The notes below the pieces were generated by a model. That model saw only the letters and a program-made list of their open reading frames with translations. It was not told the DNA's origin and made no database searches. A stretch of 64,000 bases of DNA, from NCBI RefSeq assembly GCF_031846445.1, contig NZ_JAVRHR010000002.1:1-64000 (forward strand), in the 5' to 3' direction. The position numbers and the translations under genes were made by a program. Origin of the DNA: Croceitalea rosinachiae (lineage in GTDB: Bacteria > Bacteroidota > Bacteroidia > Flavobacteriales > Flavobacteriaceae). This document shows, one piece after another, positions 51,183 to 59,563 of this stretch. Each line of letters opens with the position of its first letter. Within the stretch, counting starts at the first letter, position 1.

Positions 51183-51683
51183 TTAAATCCGTATTGTAAA
51201 ATGTTCTTTCATTTGTTCCTTCCTAAAAAATAAGACGCCACAATGAAACAAGTTGATGCTTACTGTAATCTCTGGTAATTTGATAATTGTATTCCAAGCC
51301 CTTTTGTTTTCTTTGTTTTTGTGTATGTCGTCCACTATGAGCATAGTGTCGTTATGGATTTGTTTGTTGAAAAGCATGAAGCTTAAATCATTCAAACTAG
51401 GGCCCTGTAAGTAAATCAAATCAGATCGTCTATCGCCCAAGCTTAATTTAGGATAGTGCTTGATTAGTTCATTTTTAAGAGATTCATTCTTTTCGATTAA
51501 AATACTTTTGAAATTAAAATACTTGATAGTTTTTAACGCTACATCTAAAAGCTTTTTTTTTGATTCTCTTGGTTTACTATATAAGCATTTAATCACAAAA
51601 TTATAAACGAAAGGGGAGTGCACATCATGTTGATTAGTGGAGTAACGAAGAAAATTCAAATAAGAGACCAAACGAAAAAGCAT
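51183..51683 (-). CDS. Shortened methyltransferase-like protein lacking a SAM motif
   Basis: 166 residues. The N-terminus STNQHDVHSPFVYNFV and the C-terminus VDDIHKNKENKRAWNTI ... VLFFRKEQMKEHFTIRI are those of a flavobacterial class I methyltransferase-like family, which I recall at about 240-270 residues. The region between, where the glycine-rich SAM motif should lie, has been reduced to a short Lys/Leu-rich segment (SILIEKNESLKNELIKHYPK). It is therefore a degenerate or repurposed member. Its start overlaps the ABC-F stop by one base (TAATG). Confidence 0.65.
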   Translation of the reverse strand: MLFRLVSYLNFLRYSTNQHDVHSPFVYNFVIKCLYSKPRESKKKLLDVALKTIKYFNFKSILIEKNESLKNELIKHYPKLSLGDRRSDLIYLQGPSLNDLSFMLFNKQIHNDTMLIVDDIHKNKENKRAWNTIIKLPEITVSINLFHCGVLFFRKEQMKEHFTIRI

Positions 51684-53560
51684 TATCCTTCAATTATCGA
51701 ACTTAGCTCAAACCAACGTTCTGTCTTAGTTTCAATTTCACTTTCTATCTCACCCAATTCAATAGAAAATAAGTTAATATCATCACCAGATAATGTTTCA
51801 TTGGAGAACCTATTTTGGAGTGTGGTTTTTTTCTCCTCTAATTTTTGTATTTCTTTTTCAAGTCTATTGTATTCTTTTTGTTCTTGATAAGATAATTTTT
51901 TTGAATCATCTTTTTCTTTCCAATTCACCTTTTCATTTTTCTCCCCATTATTGGCTTTGGTTTCACGTTCTTCTAAAACTTTACTGTTTTCATAAACCCT
52001 ATAATCTGAGTAATTACCTGGGAAATTTTCAATTCTTCCATAGCCCTCAAATACAAAAAGATGGTCTACGATTTTGTCCATAAAATAACGATCATGAGAG
52101 ACCACAATCAAACAGCCAGGAAAATCTAATAGAAAGCTTTCAAGAACGTTCAAGGTCACAATATCTAAATCATTGGTAGGCTCATCTAGAATTAAAAAAT
52201 TTGGGTTTTGAATCAACACCGTGCACAAGTATAAGCGTTTTCGCTCACCCCCACTTAATTTTTCAACAAAATCATATTGTTTTTTTCTATCAAAAAGAAA
52301 GCGCTCCAATAATTGTTGGGCAGATATTTGCCGCCCTTTTTTTAAAGGTATAAAGTCACCATATTCTCGTATGACATCAATCACTTTTTGACCTTCTTTT
52401 ACAGGAATTCCTTTTTGGGTGTAGTATCCAAATTTAATGGTGTCGCCTATGACTATTTTTCCACCATCAATAGCTTCTGTGCCGGTGAGTACATTTAAAA
52501 AGGTAGATTTTCCGGTGCCATTTTTACCAATGATACCAATGCGTTCTCCTTTAGTAAAGCTGTAATCAAATTTGTTCAGTATAGTTTTTTCGCCGTATGA
52601 TTTTGTAATATTATGAAGCTCTACTATTTTGCTACCTAAACGTTCCATGTTTAATTCTAACTGAACTTCATGTTCCTGTCTACGTTGATTTGCCCTTGAT
52701 TTTATTTCGTGAAAATCATCTATTCGAGATTTAGATTTGGTGGTTCTGGCCTTTGGCTGACGACGCATCCAATCCAATTCTTTTTTATATAATATTTTAT
52801 TTTTGTGCTGTTCTACTGCTTCACGTTCTAATCTAGCCTCTCGCTTTTCTAGGTAATAAGAATAATTTCCTTTATAACTATATAGTTGGTTGTTGTCCAA
52901 TTCAATAATTTCATTGCATACCCGTTCTAAAAAATAACGGTCGTGAGTGACCATAAAAAGGGTGATGTTTTCTTTTTTGAAAAACTCTTCAAGCCACTCG
53001 ATCATTTCTAAATCTAGGTGGTTTGTGGGTTCATCTAAAATCAGCAAATCTGGTTTATTGATAAGGGCATTTGCTAATGCCAAGCGTTTTTTTTGGCCTC
53101 CTGAAAGTACATTTACTTTTAAGCCAAGTTCGGTCAAATTAAGTTTGAAGAGTATTTGTTTGTACTGCGTTTCAAAATCCCAAGCTTGAAATCTGTCCAT
53201 AGCTTCAAATGCCTTTTGGTATGCCTCTTGGTCATCGGGATTTTGAACAGCTTCTTCGTACTTTGTTATTACCGTTAAAACCTCGTTACCTGATGCAAAA
53301 ATGGTTTCTTCAATCGTGAGATTTGGGTTTAAATCGGGCTCTTGTTCTAAAAAAGAGATTTTGATTCCTTTTCTTGAAGTAATCTGCCCTGTTTCAGCAC
53401 TGTCTTTGCCTGAAATGATATTTAAAATAGAAGTTTTTCCACTCCCATTTTTTGCTATTAGGGCTATTTTCTGGTCTTTGTTGATGCCGAATGAAATGTC
53501 GGAAAACAGCACTAACTCTCCATATGATTTGGAGATATTCTCCACGGTCAGCAGATTCAT
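51683..53560 (-). CDS. ABC-F family ATPase (Uup-like)
   Basis: 625 residues from the ATG at 53560 (MNLLTVENISKSYGE); an in-frame TTG 6 bp upstream overlaps the DUF4105 stop. Two ATP domains carry KNGSGKTS and GKNGTGKST, LSGGQKKR and LSGGERKR, and LDEPTNHLD and LDEPTNDLD. A charged linker and a C-terminal coiled coil (NRLEKEIQKLEEKKTTLQNR) mark the Uup branch. It has no membrane part; such proteins act on the ribosome or on DNA. It lies in a run with DUF4105 and the methyltransferase-like gene. Confidence 0.95.
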   Translation of the reverse strand: MNLLTVENISKSYGELVLFSDISFGINKDQKIALIAKNGSGKTSILNIISGKDSAETGQITSRKGIKISFLEQEPDLNPNLTIEETIFASGNEVLTVITKYEEAVQNPDDQEAYQKAFEAMDRFQAWDFETQYKQILFKLNLTELGLKVNVLSGGQKKRLALANALINKPDLLILDEPTNHLDLEMIEWLEEFFKKENITLFMVTHDRYFLERVCNEIIELDNNQLYSYKGNYSYYLEKREARLEREAVEQHKNKILYKKELDWMRRQPKARTTKSKSRIDDFHEIKSRANQRRQEHEVQLELNMERLGSKIVELHNITKSYGEKTILNKFDYSFTKGERIGIIGKNGTGKSTFLNVLTGTEAIDGGKIVIGDTIKFGYYTQKGIPVKEGQKVIDVIREYGDFIPLKKGRQISAQQLLERFLFDRKKQYDFVEKLSGGERKRLYLCTVLIQNPNFLILDEPTNDLDIVTLNVLESFLLDFPGCLIVVSHDRYFMDKIVDHLFVFEGYGRIENFPGNYSDYRVYENSKVLEERETKANNGEKNEKVNWKEKDDSKKLSYQEQKEYNRLEKEIQKLEEKKTTLQNRFSNETLSGDDINLFSIELGEIESEIETKTERWFELSSIIEG

Positions 53561-53562
53561 AA

Positions 53563-54729
53563 TCAAATTTTCTTAAGCAAGAATAAATAACGGATGGTCA
53601 AGACAAGCATTAAAATAAGGTTTAACCATGATAGAACCTGAATCCTAAAAATCCAAATTACTAGCATTATTATTATTAGTCCCAGCGCTACCCAAAGGTA
53701 TTTCGACAACCAATTTGGCAGTTTCTTTTTTGATAAAAGATAAAAACTTACGATTAGGTTGAAAGGTAACAACCATAGAAAGTTGAAATTTAATTGTGTG
53801 ACCACATGATTTGTCGCCAACCATAACAAAAGAATAAAGAGACCTGCAAGACCAGAAATAAAGAATAAGACAAAATCTAAAAACCTGCTTCGCCCATGGT
53901 GTTTTTTATCTAGGTATGTGATAGCAATTACAAATGCCAATAACAAAGAGAACCAAAAAAGCGGAGATAGCATAAAAGTACTTTGGTCAGATTTTTCAGG
54001 GTAATTTGAAATAGTTCGTTCTCTACTTAAGATAGGCTTGCCGTTATAAGTTGTGTTATTCAACTGATGCATAGCATAATAGGGTAAAAACATATGTTGA
54101 CGAACAGTTGCCTCGCGATCAGTGATGCCTCCAAAAGCCAAATCAATACCGAAAGTCCCCCATTTATTGGTCTTTATATGCTGATGGACTAATTGTCTAA
54201 AAGTCAATAATTCTTTAAGGTGGGAGCCATTGAACTTGATGGATTTTCCCAACTGTTGTTCTAAAATATCTCCTGTAATAGTAGAGCAATTATTAAAAAG
54301 AGGGTCGTATGGATAGTCTCGATTTTCAGGTTTGTAATTTTCTTCAAAAAATTTAAGGAGCTGATTGGTCTGTTCTTGGTTTAAATCTAACAACTGCTCT
54401 TTAATCCATCTTTTTTCAAGTTGGTAGTCATATAAAAAAGCTTCAAAACTTTTTCTCGAAAGCGAGTAAATTAGTTTTCCTTTAGCAAAATTTAAATAGA
54501 AATTCGGCTTGTTAAAGTCAAATGTGCCATAATTATAAACAATATCAATACCTAAAACAGGATCTTGAACCCTAAAAGCGGTATGTCCAAAGGAAGAAAA
54601 AAGCTCATCGCCCGAAGAGCATGTGAGTACACTTATTTGCGCTTTTTCTGAAAGGGTTGGAATTTTGGCATGAAGCATTTGAAATGTATGCGCCAAAAAA
54701 ATAATTATGATAGAAAGTATTGACTTCAT
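53563..54729 (-). CDS. DUF4105 membrane protein
   Basis: 388 residues from the ATG at 54729, chosen because it leads directly to the signal peptide (ILSIIIIFLAHTFQ); a TTG 15 bp upstream is also in frame. The DUF4105 region shows SGDELFSSFGHTAFRVQDP, VYNYGTFDFNKPNFYL and PYDPLFNNCSTITGDILE, with a Cys, His and Asn reminiscent of an NlpC-like thiol site. The C-terminal 130 residues have four to five membrane helices. It probably acts on the periplasmic side on lipids or murein, but this is inference. Confidence 0.85.
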   Translation of the reverse strand: MKSILSIIIIFLAHTFQMLHAKIPTLSEKAQISVLTCSSGDELFSSFGHTAFRVQDPVLGIDIVYNYGTFDFNKPNFYLNFAKGKLIYSLSRKSFEAFLYDYQLEKRWIKEQLLDLNQEQTNQLLKFFEENYKPENRDYPYDPLFNNCSTITGDILEQQLGKSIKFNGSHLKELLTFRQLVHQHIKTNKWGTFGIDLAFGGITDREATVRQHMFLPYYAMHQLNNTTYNGKPILSRERTISNYPEKSDQSTFMLSPLFWFSLLLAFVIAITYLDKKHHGRSRFLDFVLFFISGLAGLFILLLWLATNHVVTQLNFNFLWLLPFNLIVSFYLLSKKKLPNWLSKYLWVALGLIIIMLVIWIFRIQVLSWLNLILMLVLTIRYLFLLKKI

Positions 54730-54826
54730 AGTATAGCAACGCAAATATCAACATATTTAGAATGTGGAGCGATTTTGGAATCCATTAAAACTTAAATTTT
54801 AGCTTATTTTTACAAAAATCCAACCG

Positions 54827-55549
54827 ATGAAGAAGCATATTCCTAATTTCATAACACTGCTGAATCTTTTTTGCGGATGTATTGCGACGGTTTTTGCAGT
54901 GATGAATCAACTAGAGTTTGCTGCGATTTTTGTTTTTCTTGGTATTTTTTTTGATTTTTTAGATGGATTTGCCGCTCGGATATTAGAGGTCAAGAGCGAA
55001 TTAGGAGTGCAATTAGATTCCTTAGCTGATATGGTTACAAGTGGGGTTGTTCCAGGCATTGTAATGTTTCAATTATTGAACATGGCTCAAAAAGGAGGGT
55101 GGAATCTAGATTTGTTTGGGATGCACACTGAAGTAGGAATTTTACCTTTGTTTGGCTTTGCCATTACCCTAGCATCTGCATATAGGTTAGCTAAATTTAA
55201 TGTAGATGAAAATCAAGTTTCTTCTTTCATAGGCCTACCAACTCCTGCAAATACATTATTGATTTTATCGTTACCATTGATTCTTTTTTACCAGAACAAT
55301 GAGGTCTTAAATGGGATAATACTAAATCAATCGTTTTTAATTGGTTTGACCCTTTTAAGCACTTATTTATTAAACTCTAAAATTGAACTTTTTGCTTTAA
55401 AATTCGAAAATTGGAGTTTTAGCGATAATGGAATAAAATATTTGTTCTTGATCGGAAGTATGGTGTTGTTATTGACCATGAAGTTTTTGGCAATCCCTAT
55501 CATAATTCTTCTTTATATCTGTGCATCATTGTTAGTAAAAAAATCTTAA
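54827..55549 (+). CDS. pssA: CDP-diacylglycerol-serine O-phosphatidyltransferase
   Basis: 240 residues with about seven membrane helices. The CDP-alcohol phosphotransferase motif is complete: LDGFAARILEVKSELG with VQLDSLAD (D46, G47, A50, R51, G60, D64, D68), which binds CDP-diacylglycerol and metal. It makes phosphatidylserine, the precursor of phosphatidylethanolamine. It starts with a TATTTTTA -7-like element (54805-54812) about 14 bp before the ATG and is divergent from the DUF4105 gene. Confidence 0.95.
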   Translation: MKKHIPNFITLLNLFCGCIATVFAVMNQLEFAAIFVFLGIFFDFLDGFAARILEVKSELGVQLDSLADMVTSGVVPGIVMFQLLNMAQKGGWNLDLFGMHTEVGILPLFGFAITLASAYRLAKFNVDENQVSSFIGLPTPANTLLILSLPLILFYQNNEVLNGIILNQSFLIGLTLLSTYLLNSKIELFALKFENWSFSDNGIKYLFLIGSMVLLLTMKFLAIPIIILLYICASLLVKKS

Positions 55550-55625
55550 GATTTTCTGTCTTATTTTAAAACCTATATTCTTGTTTCTTCGTAGATAAAT
55601 AAAAAGTAAATAGAATAGTAATAAC

Positions 55626-56432
55626 ATGAAACGACTTATTTCAATGGTGCTGCTTTTAGCAGCTTATATTCTTTTTTCATCTCATGAATTGTTTTTAAAA
55701 ACTGATTCTTATTTCATCTCACCTAAAACATCAAGTGAGCTTTATCTGTACAATGGCACCTTTGATAAGAGTGAAAACAATATCACAAGGGATAGAATAC
55801 AAGACTCTAGGATTATTGGCCCAGATTTTGAAAAATTTATGAAGGAGAAGGATTATTATGACAAGGAAAAAAGCACTTATTTGAAGTTCAAAGCTGGTTC
55901 GGCAGGTACGTATGTTGCTGGAGTTTTGACCTTACCAAAAATGATTGAAATGGATGCCAAAGCATTTAATGATTATTTGGAACATGAAGGGTTAGAAGAT
56001 ACAATCTTAAAGCGCAAACAAGACGGAAGTTTTACCCACGGGGCCAGAGAAAAATATTCAAAGCATGTAAAACTATTGCTTCAAGTTGGAGATAAGAAAA
56101 CAGAAGAGTTCAAAGCCGAATTCGGGTTCCCTGTTGAGTTTATTCCGGTCAATAACCCCTATGAAGCGAGTGCAGGGGATACTATTTCTTTTAAATTGTT
56201 GAGTAACGGAAAGCCATTGCCAAATCATATTGTACACTATAGTACATCAATGCCAGAAAAAGATGCTCATGAAAATGAAAGTTCGACTAGAACGGATGAA
56301 AATGGAGTCATGACAATGACACCTACCCAGTCGGGCAATTGGTATGTGGCGACCATACATATGGTGAAAAGCCAAGAAAAAGGAGTTGACTATGAGTCTA
56401 ATTGGGCTACTTTGACCTTTGGCGTAAAATAG
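55626..56432 (+). CDS. Exported DUF4198 domain protein
   Basis: 268 residues with a signal peptide or anchor (about 1-20). The opening HELFLKTDSYFISPKTSSEL and the later VEFIPVNNPYEASAGDTISF and TMTPTQSGNWYVATIHMV fit DUF4198, an Ig-like periplasmic family thought to be linked to metal (cobalt or nickel) import, though the substrate is not established here. It stands alone, ending 5 bp before the lptB stop in convergence. Confidence 0.85.
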   Translation: MKRLISMVLLLAAYILFSSHELFLKTDSYFISPKTSSELYLYNGTFDKSENNITRDRIQDSRIIGPDFEKFMKEKDYYDKEKSTYLKFKAGSAGTYVAGVLTLPKMIEMDAKAFNDYLEHEGLEDTILKRKQDGSFTHGAREKYSKHVKLLLQVGDKKTEEFKAEFGFPVEFIPVNNPYEASAGDTISFKLLSNGKPLPNHIVHYSTSMPEKDAHENESSTRTDENGVMTMTPTQSGNWYVATIHMVKSQEKGVDYESNWATLTFGVK

Positions 56433-56437
56433 GGGTA

Positions 56438-57178
56438 TTAAAAATCAAGTTTCTTTTTACGTAGCTCAAAGTTTTGACCTAAATACACTTGGCGCACCAT
56501 TTCATCTTGTGCCAAATCTTCAGGAATACCTGCTTTTAAGATGCCACCTTCAAACATTAAATAGGAACGTTCTGTGATGGCCAATGTCTCTTGAACATTA
56601 TGGTCAGTAATCAAAATACCAATATTTTTATTTTTGAGTTGGGCAACGATTCGTTGAATATCTTCAACCGCCACAGGGTCAACACCTGCAAATGGTTCAT
56701 CTAATAAAATAAATTTTGGGTCAGTTGCTAAAGCTCGAGCAATTTCGGTTCGCCTACGTTCTCCGCCTGAGAGAAGGTCACCACGGTTTTTGCGAATATG
56801 GCCCAATCCAAACTCGTCGATGAGTGACTCCATTTTCATATGCTGCTCTTTTTTCGAAAGATTCGTAGTCTGCAGCACACTAAAAATGTTCTTTTCAATA
56901 CTTAACTTTCTAAAAACTGAAGCTTCTTGGGCTAAATATCCAATGCCATTTTGAGCCCTTTTGTACATAGGAAAATCAGTAATCTCCATATCATCTAAAT
57001 AGATATGTCCACCGTTGGGCTTGATAAGACCAACAATCATATAAAATGAAGTTGTCTTACCAGCACCATTAGGACCAAGAAGTCCAACAATTTCTCCCTG
57101 ATTTACTTCAAGAGATATTCCCTTTACTACTTTTCGCCCTCGATAGGCCTTCATTATATTTTCAGCACGTAACTTCAT
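56438..57178 (-). CDS. lptB: LPS export ABC transporter ATP-binding protein LptB
   Basis: 246 residues. Walker A GPNGAGKTT, Q-loop YLAQEASVFRKLS, ABC signature LLSGGERRRTEIARAL and Walker B ILLDEPFAGVDPVAV are characteristic of LptB. It powers removal of lipopolysaccharide from the inner membrane by LptFG. It is the last gene of a group with the AhpD-like protein, tatC and kdsD, an order I know from other Flavobacteriia. No LptFG genes occur in the window. Confidence 0.96.
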   Translation of the reverse strand: MKLRAENIMKAYRGRKVVKGISLEVNQGEIVGLLGPNGAGKTTSFYMIVGLIKPNGGHIYLDDMEITDFPMYKRAQNGIGYLAQEASVFRKLSIEKNIFSVLQTTNLSKKEQHMKMESLIDEFGLGHIRKNRGDLLSGGERRRTEIARALATDPKFILLDEPFAGVDPVAVEDIQRIVAQLKNKNIGILITDHNVQETLAITERSYLMFEGGILKAGIPEDLAQDEMVRQVYLGQNFELRKKKLDF

Positions 57179-57232
57179 CAGCTCTCAAAGCTAAACATAT
57201 TATGCTTTAACAAATTGGTCTTTGTGAATTTT

Positions 57233-57583
57233 TTAATGGTTCGATTCTTCAAGCTCTTCCCAATATTCATAAGCTCTTCGCAAATGCGGAATTACAATAG
57301 TGCCGCCTATTAAAGTTGCAATGCTCAATGTTTCCATAACTTCATCTTTTGATGCACCGCTTTCTTTTGAGCTCTCTAAATGATATTTAACGCAGTCATC
57401 ACATCGCATAACTGCTGAAGCCACAAGTCCAAGAAGTTCTTTGGTTTTAACATCAAGAGCACCAGGCATAAATGCATTGGTGTCTAGATTAAAAATACGC
57501 TTGATAACCTTATTATTTTCTGCAAGGAGTTTATCGTTCATTTTTGCCCTATAAGCATTGAACTCTTCTACTTTATTTGGCAT
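57233..57583 (-). CDS. Carboxymuconolactone decarboxylase / AhpD-like protein
   Basis: 116 residues. The AhpD-like redox motif is CDDC (CxxC) in VMRCDDCVKYHLESSKESGAS, within the family core FMPGALDVKTKELLGLVAS. Such all-helical proteins can act as peroxide- or lipoyl-linked disulfide carriers. Its start overlaps the end of tatC by 11 bp, so it belongs to the same transcript. The physiological partner is unknown. Confidence 0.88.
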   Translation of the reverse strand: MPNKVEEFNAYRAKMNDKLLAENNKVIKRIFNLDTNAFMPGALDVKTKELLGLVASAVMRCDDCVKYHLESSKESGASKDEVMETLSIATLIGGTIVIPHLRRAYEYWEELEESNH

Positions 57584-58406
57584 ATTTAGCTTCTCTTTTT
57601 GCGTCGCGTTTAATAACTAATTTTGAAATGTAAATACTTACTTGATATAGAATCAGTACCGGAATGGAAACTACAATTTGACTTGCTACATCAGGGGGGG
57701 TAATGACTGCAGACAGTATTAAAACCACTACTAAGGCAATTTTGCGATATTTCTTTAGAATTTCGGGGGTAACCAAGCCGACTTTGGTTAAAAAATAAAT
57801 GATTATGGGCAGTTCAAACATGATACCACAGGCAATTACGGAGGCGCGTACCGTAGCAATGAAGGAACTAATATCAATTTCATTTAATACTTCTTTACTG
57901 ACTTGATAAGTACCTAAAAAATTAATGGAAAGTGGGGCAACCACATAGTATCCAAAAAGCACTCCTAAAAAGAACAAGGCAGAAGCAACTAGAATGAACC
58001 CCCTAGAATGTTTTCGTTCATTTTTATGCAAACCAGGACTGATAAAACGCCATACTTCCCATAAAACATAAGGGAAAGAAAGTATGAATCCTGCCCATAT
58101 GGAGGTCCAAATATGAGCTGAAAATTGCCCGGCCATGGTTCGATTTTGAATAGTGAACGGCAATGCATCGGCACAAAATTCTGAAGTGATTCCAAAAAAG
58201 GTGGCAATATTACAAAAGAATTGATAGGTTGGGAAGTCCATTTTTTTTGGACCAAAGATGATAGTGTCAAAAATAAAATCACTCATTACAAAAGCAACAC
58301 ATCCAACCAGCACAATGGCAATTACTGAACGAATCAAATGCCATCGTAATTCTTCTAAATGGTCCAAAAAGGACATTTCATCGGGGCTTTTGGTCGCTTC
58401 TGCCAT
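57573..58406 (-). CDS. tatC: Sec-independent protein translocase TatC
   Basis: 277 residues with six membrane helices. The N-terminal MSFLDHLEELRWHLIRSVIA motif recognises the twin-arginine signal, and the periplasmic SFPYVLWEVWRFISPGLHKNE region is the conserved core. It is the receptor of the Tat pathway for folded proteins. It shares one base with the preceding kdsD gene (58406), so expression is coupled. Confidence 0.95.
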   Translation of the reverse strand: MAEATKSPDEMSFLDHLEELRWHLIRSVIAIVLVGCVAFVMSDFIFDTIIFGPKKMDFPTYQFFCNIATFFGITSEFCADALPFTIQNRTMAGQFSAHIWTSIWAGFILSFPYVLWEVWRFISPGLHKNERKHSRGFILVASALFFLGVLFGYYVVAPLSINFLGTYQVSKEVLNEIDISSFIATVRASVIACGIMFELPIIIYFLTKVGLVTPEILKKYRKIALVVVLILSAVITPPDVASQIVVSIPVLILYQVSIYISKLVIKRDAKREAKYAK

Positions 58407-59371
58407 TATAAAATACCTTCGTTTATGAGGTTATGAATATGAATCACTCCAACGTATTCCGCTTTATCCATCACTAATAATTGAGATATTCCTTTCTCTT
58501 GCATTGCCTCAAGAGCTTTTATTGCCAAAACATTCGAATCTATTGTTTTAGGGTTATTGGTCATAATATTTTTTGCAGTAAGTCCGCCAATATTTTCATG
58601 TTTGTTCAGCATCCTTCTAATATCACCGTCAGTTACAATGCCCACTACTTTGCCATTTTCAAGGACAGCAGTTACTCCGAGCATTTTTTCAGAAATTTCA
58701 ACAATAACTTCTTTTACCTTAGAATCAATAGAAACCTTAGGCTTTAAATTATTTCCAACAATATCAGATACTCTCAAATATAACTTTTTGCCCAATGATC
58801 CACCGGGGTGGAACTTAGCAAAATCGGCGCTACTAAACCCTCTTAATTTCAATAGACAGATAGCCAATGCATCACCCATAACAAGTTGTGCAGTAGTACT
58901 TGTTGTCGGTGCTAAATTATTCGGACATGCTTCTTTTTCGATGTATGAATTTAAAGCAAAGTCGGCTTGTTTTGCAAGAATAGAATCCATTTGACCGGTA
59001 ATACCTATCAATTTGTTGCCCCCGCGCTTTATAAGTGGAATCAACATTTTAATTTCCTCGGTATTACCACTTTTTGAGATACAAATAACGACATCATTTT
59101 TTTGGACAGTTCCTAAATCACCATGAATCGCATCGGCAGCATGCATAAAAATGGCAGGCGTACCAGTAGAATTAAATGTGGCAACAATTTTTGAAGCAAT
59201 GAGCGCACTTTTGCCAACTCCGGAAATCACTACTCTGCCATTGGATTCAATGATGCAATTAACTGCATCTTCAAAATCTTTATTCAATTGAGAAATTAAG
59301 TTTTTGATGGCATCGCTTTCATTTTTGATAGTCTGTTTGGCAATGTCAAGAATAGAGTTATCAGGCTTCAA
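58406..59371 (-). CDS. kdsD: Arabinose-5-phosphate isomerase (KpsF/KdsD), SIS-CBS2
   Basis: 321 residues from the TTG at 59371. The longer frame (to 59515) adds 48 residues that carry no family sequence and lies upstream of the -7 element at 59428-59435; 321 is the usual family length. The SIS domain shows VVISGVGKSALIASKIVATF, ISKSGNTEEIKMLIP and FHPGGSLGKKL. Two CBS domains follow. It makes D-arabinose 5-phosphate for KDO of lipopolysaccharide, matching the nearby lptB. Confidence 0.93.
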   Translation of the reverse strand: MKPDNSILDIAKQTIKNESDAIKNLISQLNKDFEDAVNCIIESNGRVVISGVGKSALIASKIVATFNSTGTPAIFMHAADAIHGDLGTVQKNDVVICISKSGNTEEIKMLIPLIKRGGNKLIGITGQMDSILAKQADFALNSYIEKEACPNNLAPTTSTTAQLVMGDALAICLLKLRGFSSADFAKFHPGGSLGKKLYLRVSDIVGNNLKPKVSIDSKVKEVIVEISEKMLGVTAVLENGKVVGIVTDGDIRRMLNKHENIGGLTAKNIMTNNPKTIDSNVLAIKALEAMQEKGISQLLVMDKAEYVGVIHIHNLINEGIL

Positions 59372-59427
59372 CGTAATATTGGTATTTTGGGTTGCATTCC
59401 TAAAAGAATGTCTTATCTTTAAGATTA

Positions 59428-59435
59428 CAAAATTA
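59428..59435 (-). promoter_or_regulatory. -7 element of the kdsD-tatC-lptB transcript
   Basis: Minus strand TAATTTTG, a perfect TAnnTTTG match. The transcript would begin near 59421, so only the shorter kdsD frame can be translated from it. Confidence 0.45.
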
Positions 59436-59471
59436 AACAAACGTAATCGTAATTGTAGATTATTTAAGATA

Positions 59472-59532
59472 AAAAGGGTGCTATCATAAACACTAACACT
59501 GACCCTTTTCTTCAAAAAAAGAGTATAGCACC
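59472..59532 (+). promoter_or_regulatory. Competing stems upstream of recQ
   Basis: AAAAGGGT (59472-59479) pairs with ACCCTTTT (59502-59509), while GGTGCTAT (59477-59484) pairs with ATAGCACC (59525-59532). Both use GGT at 59477-59479, so only one stem can form at a time, as in an attenuator. No ligand is known. Confidence 0.35.
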
Positions 59533-59563
59533 ATAGTATTATTTTATTAATAGAATACCAAAA

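Noticed and set aside
51618..51887. Plus-strand 89-residue frame
   Set aside because: Opposite the end of the ABC-F gene and the methyltransferase-like gene; no supporting composition or motif.
59372..59515. 48-residue N-terminal extension of KdsD
   Set aside because: No family sequence, upstream of the likely promoter, and the shorter form has the usual length of 321 residues.
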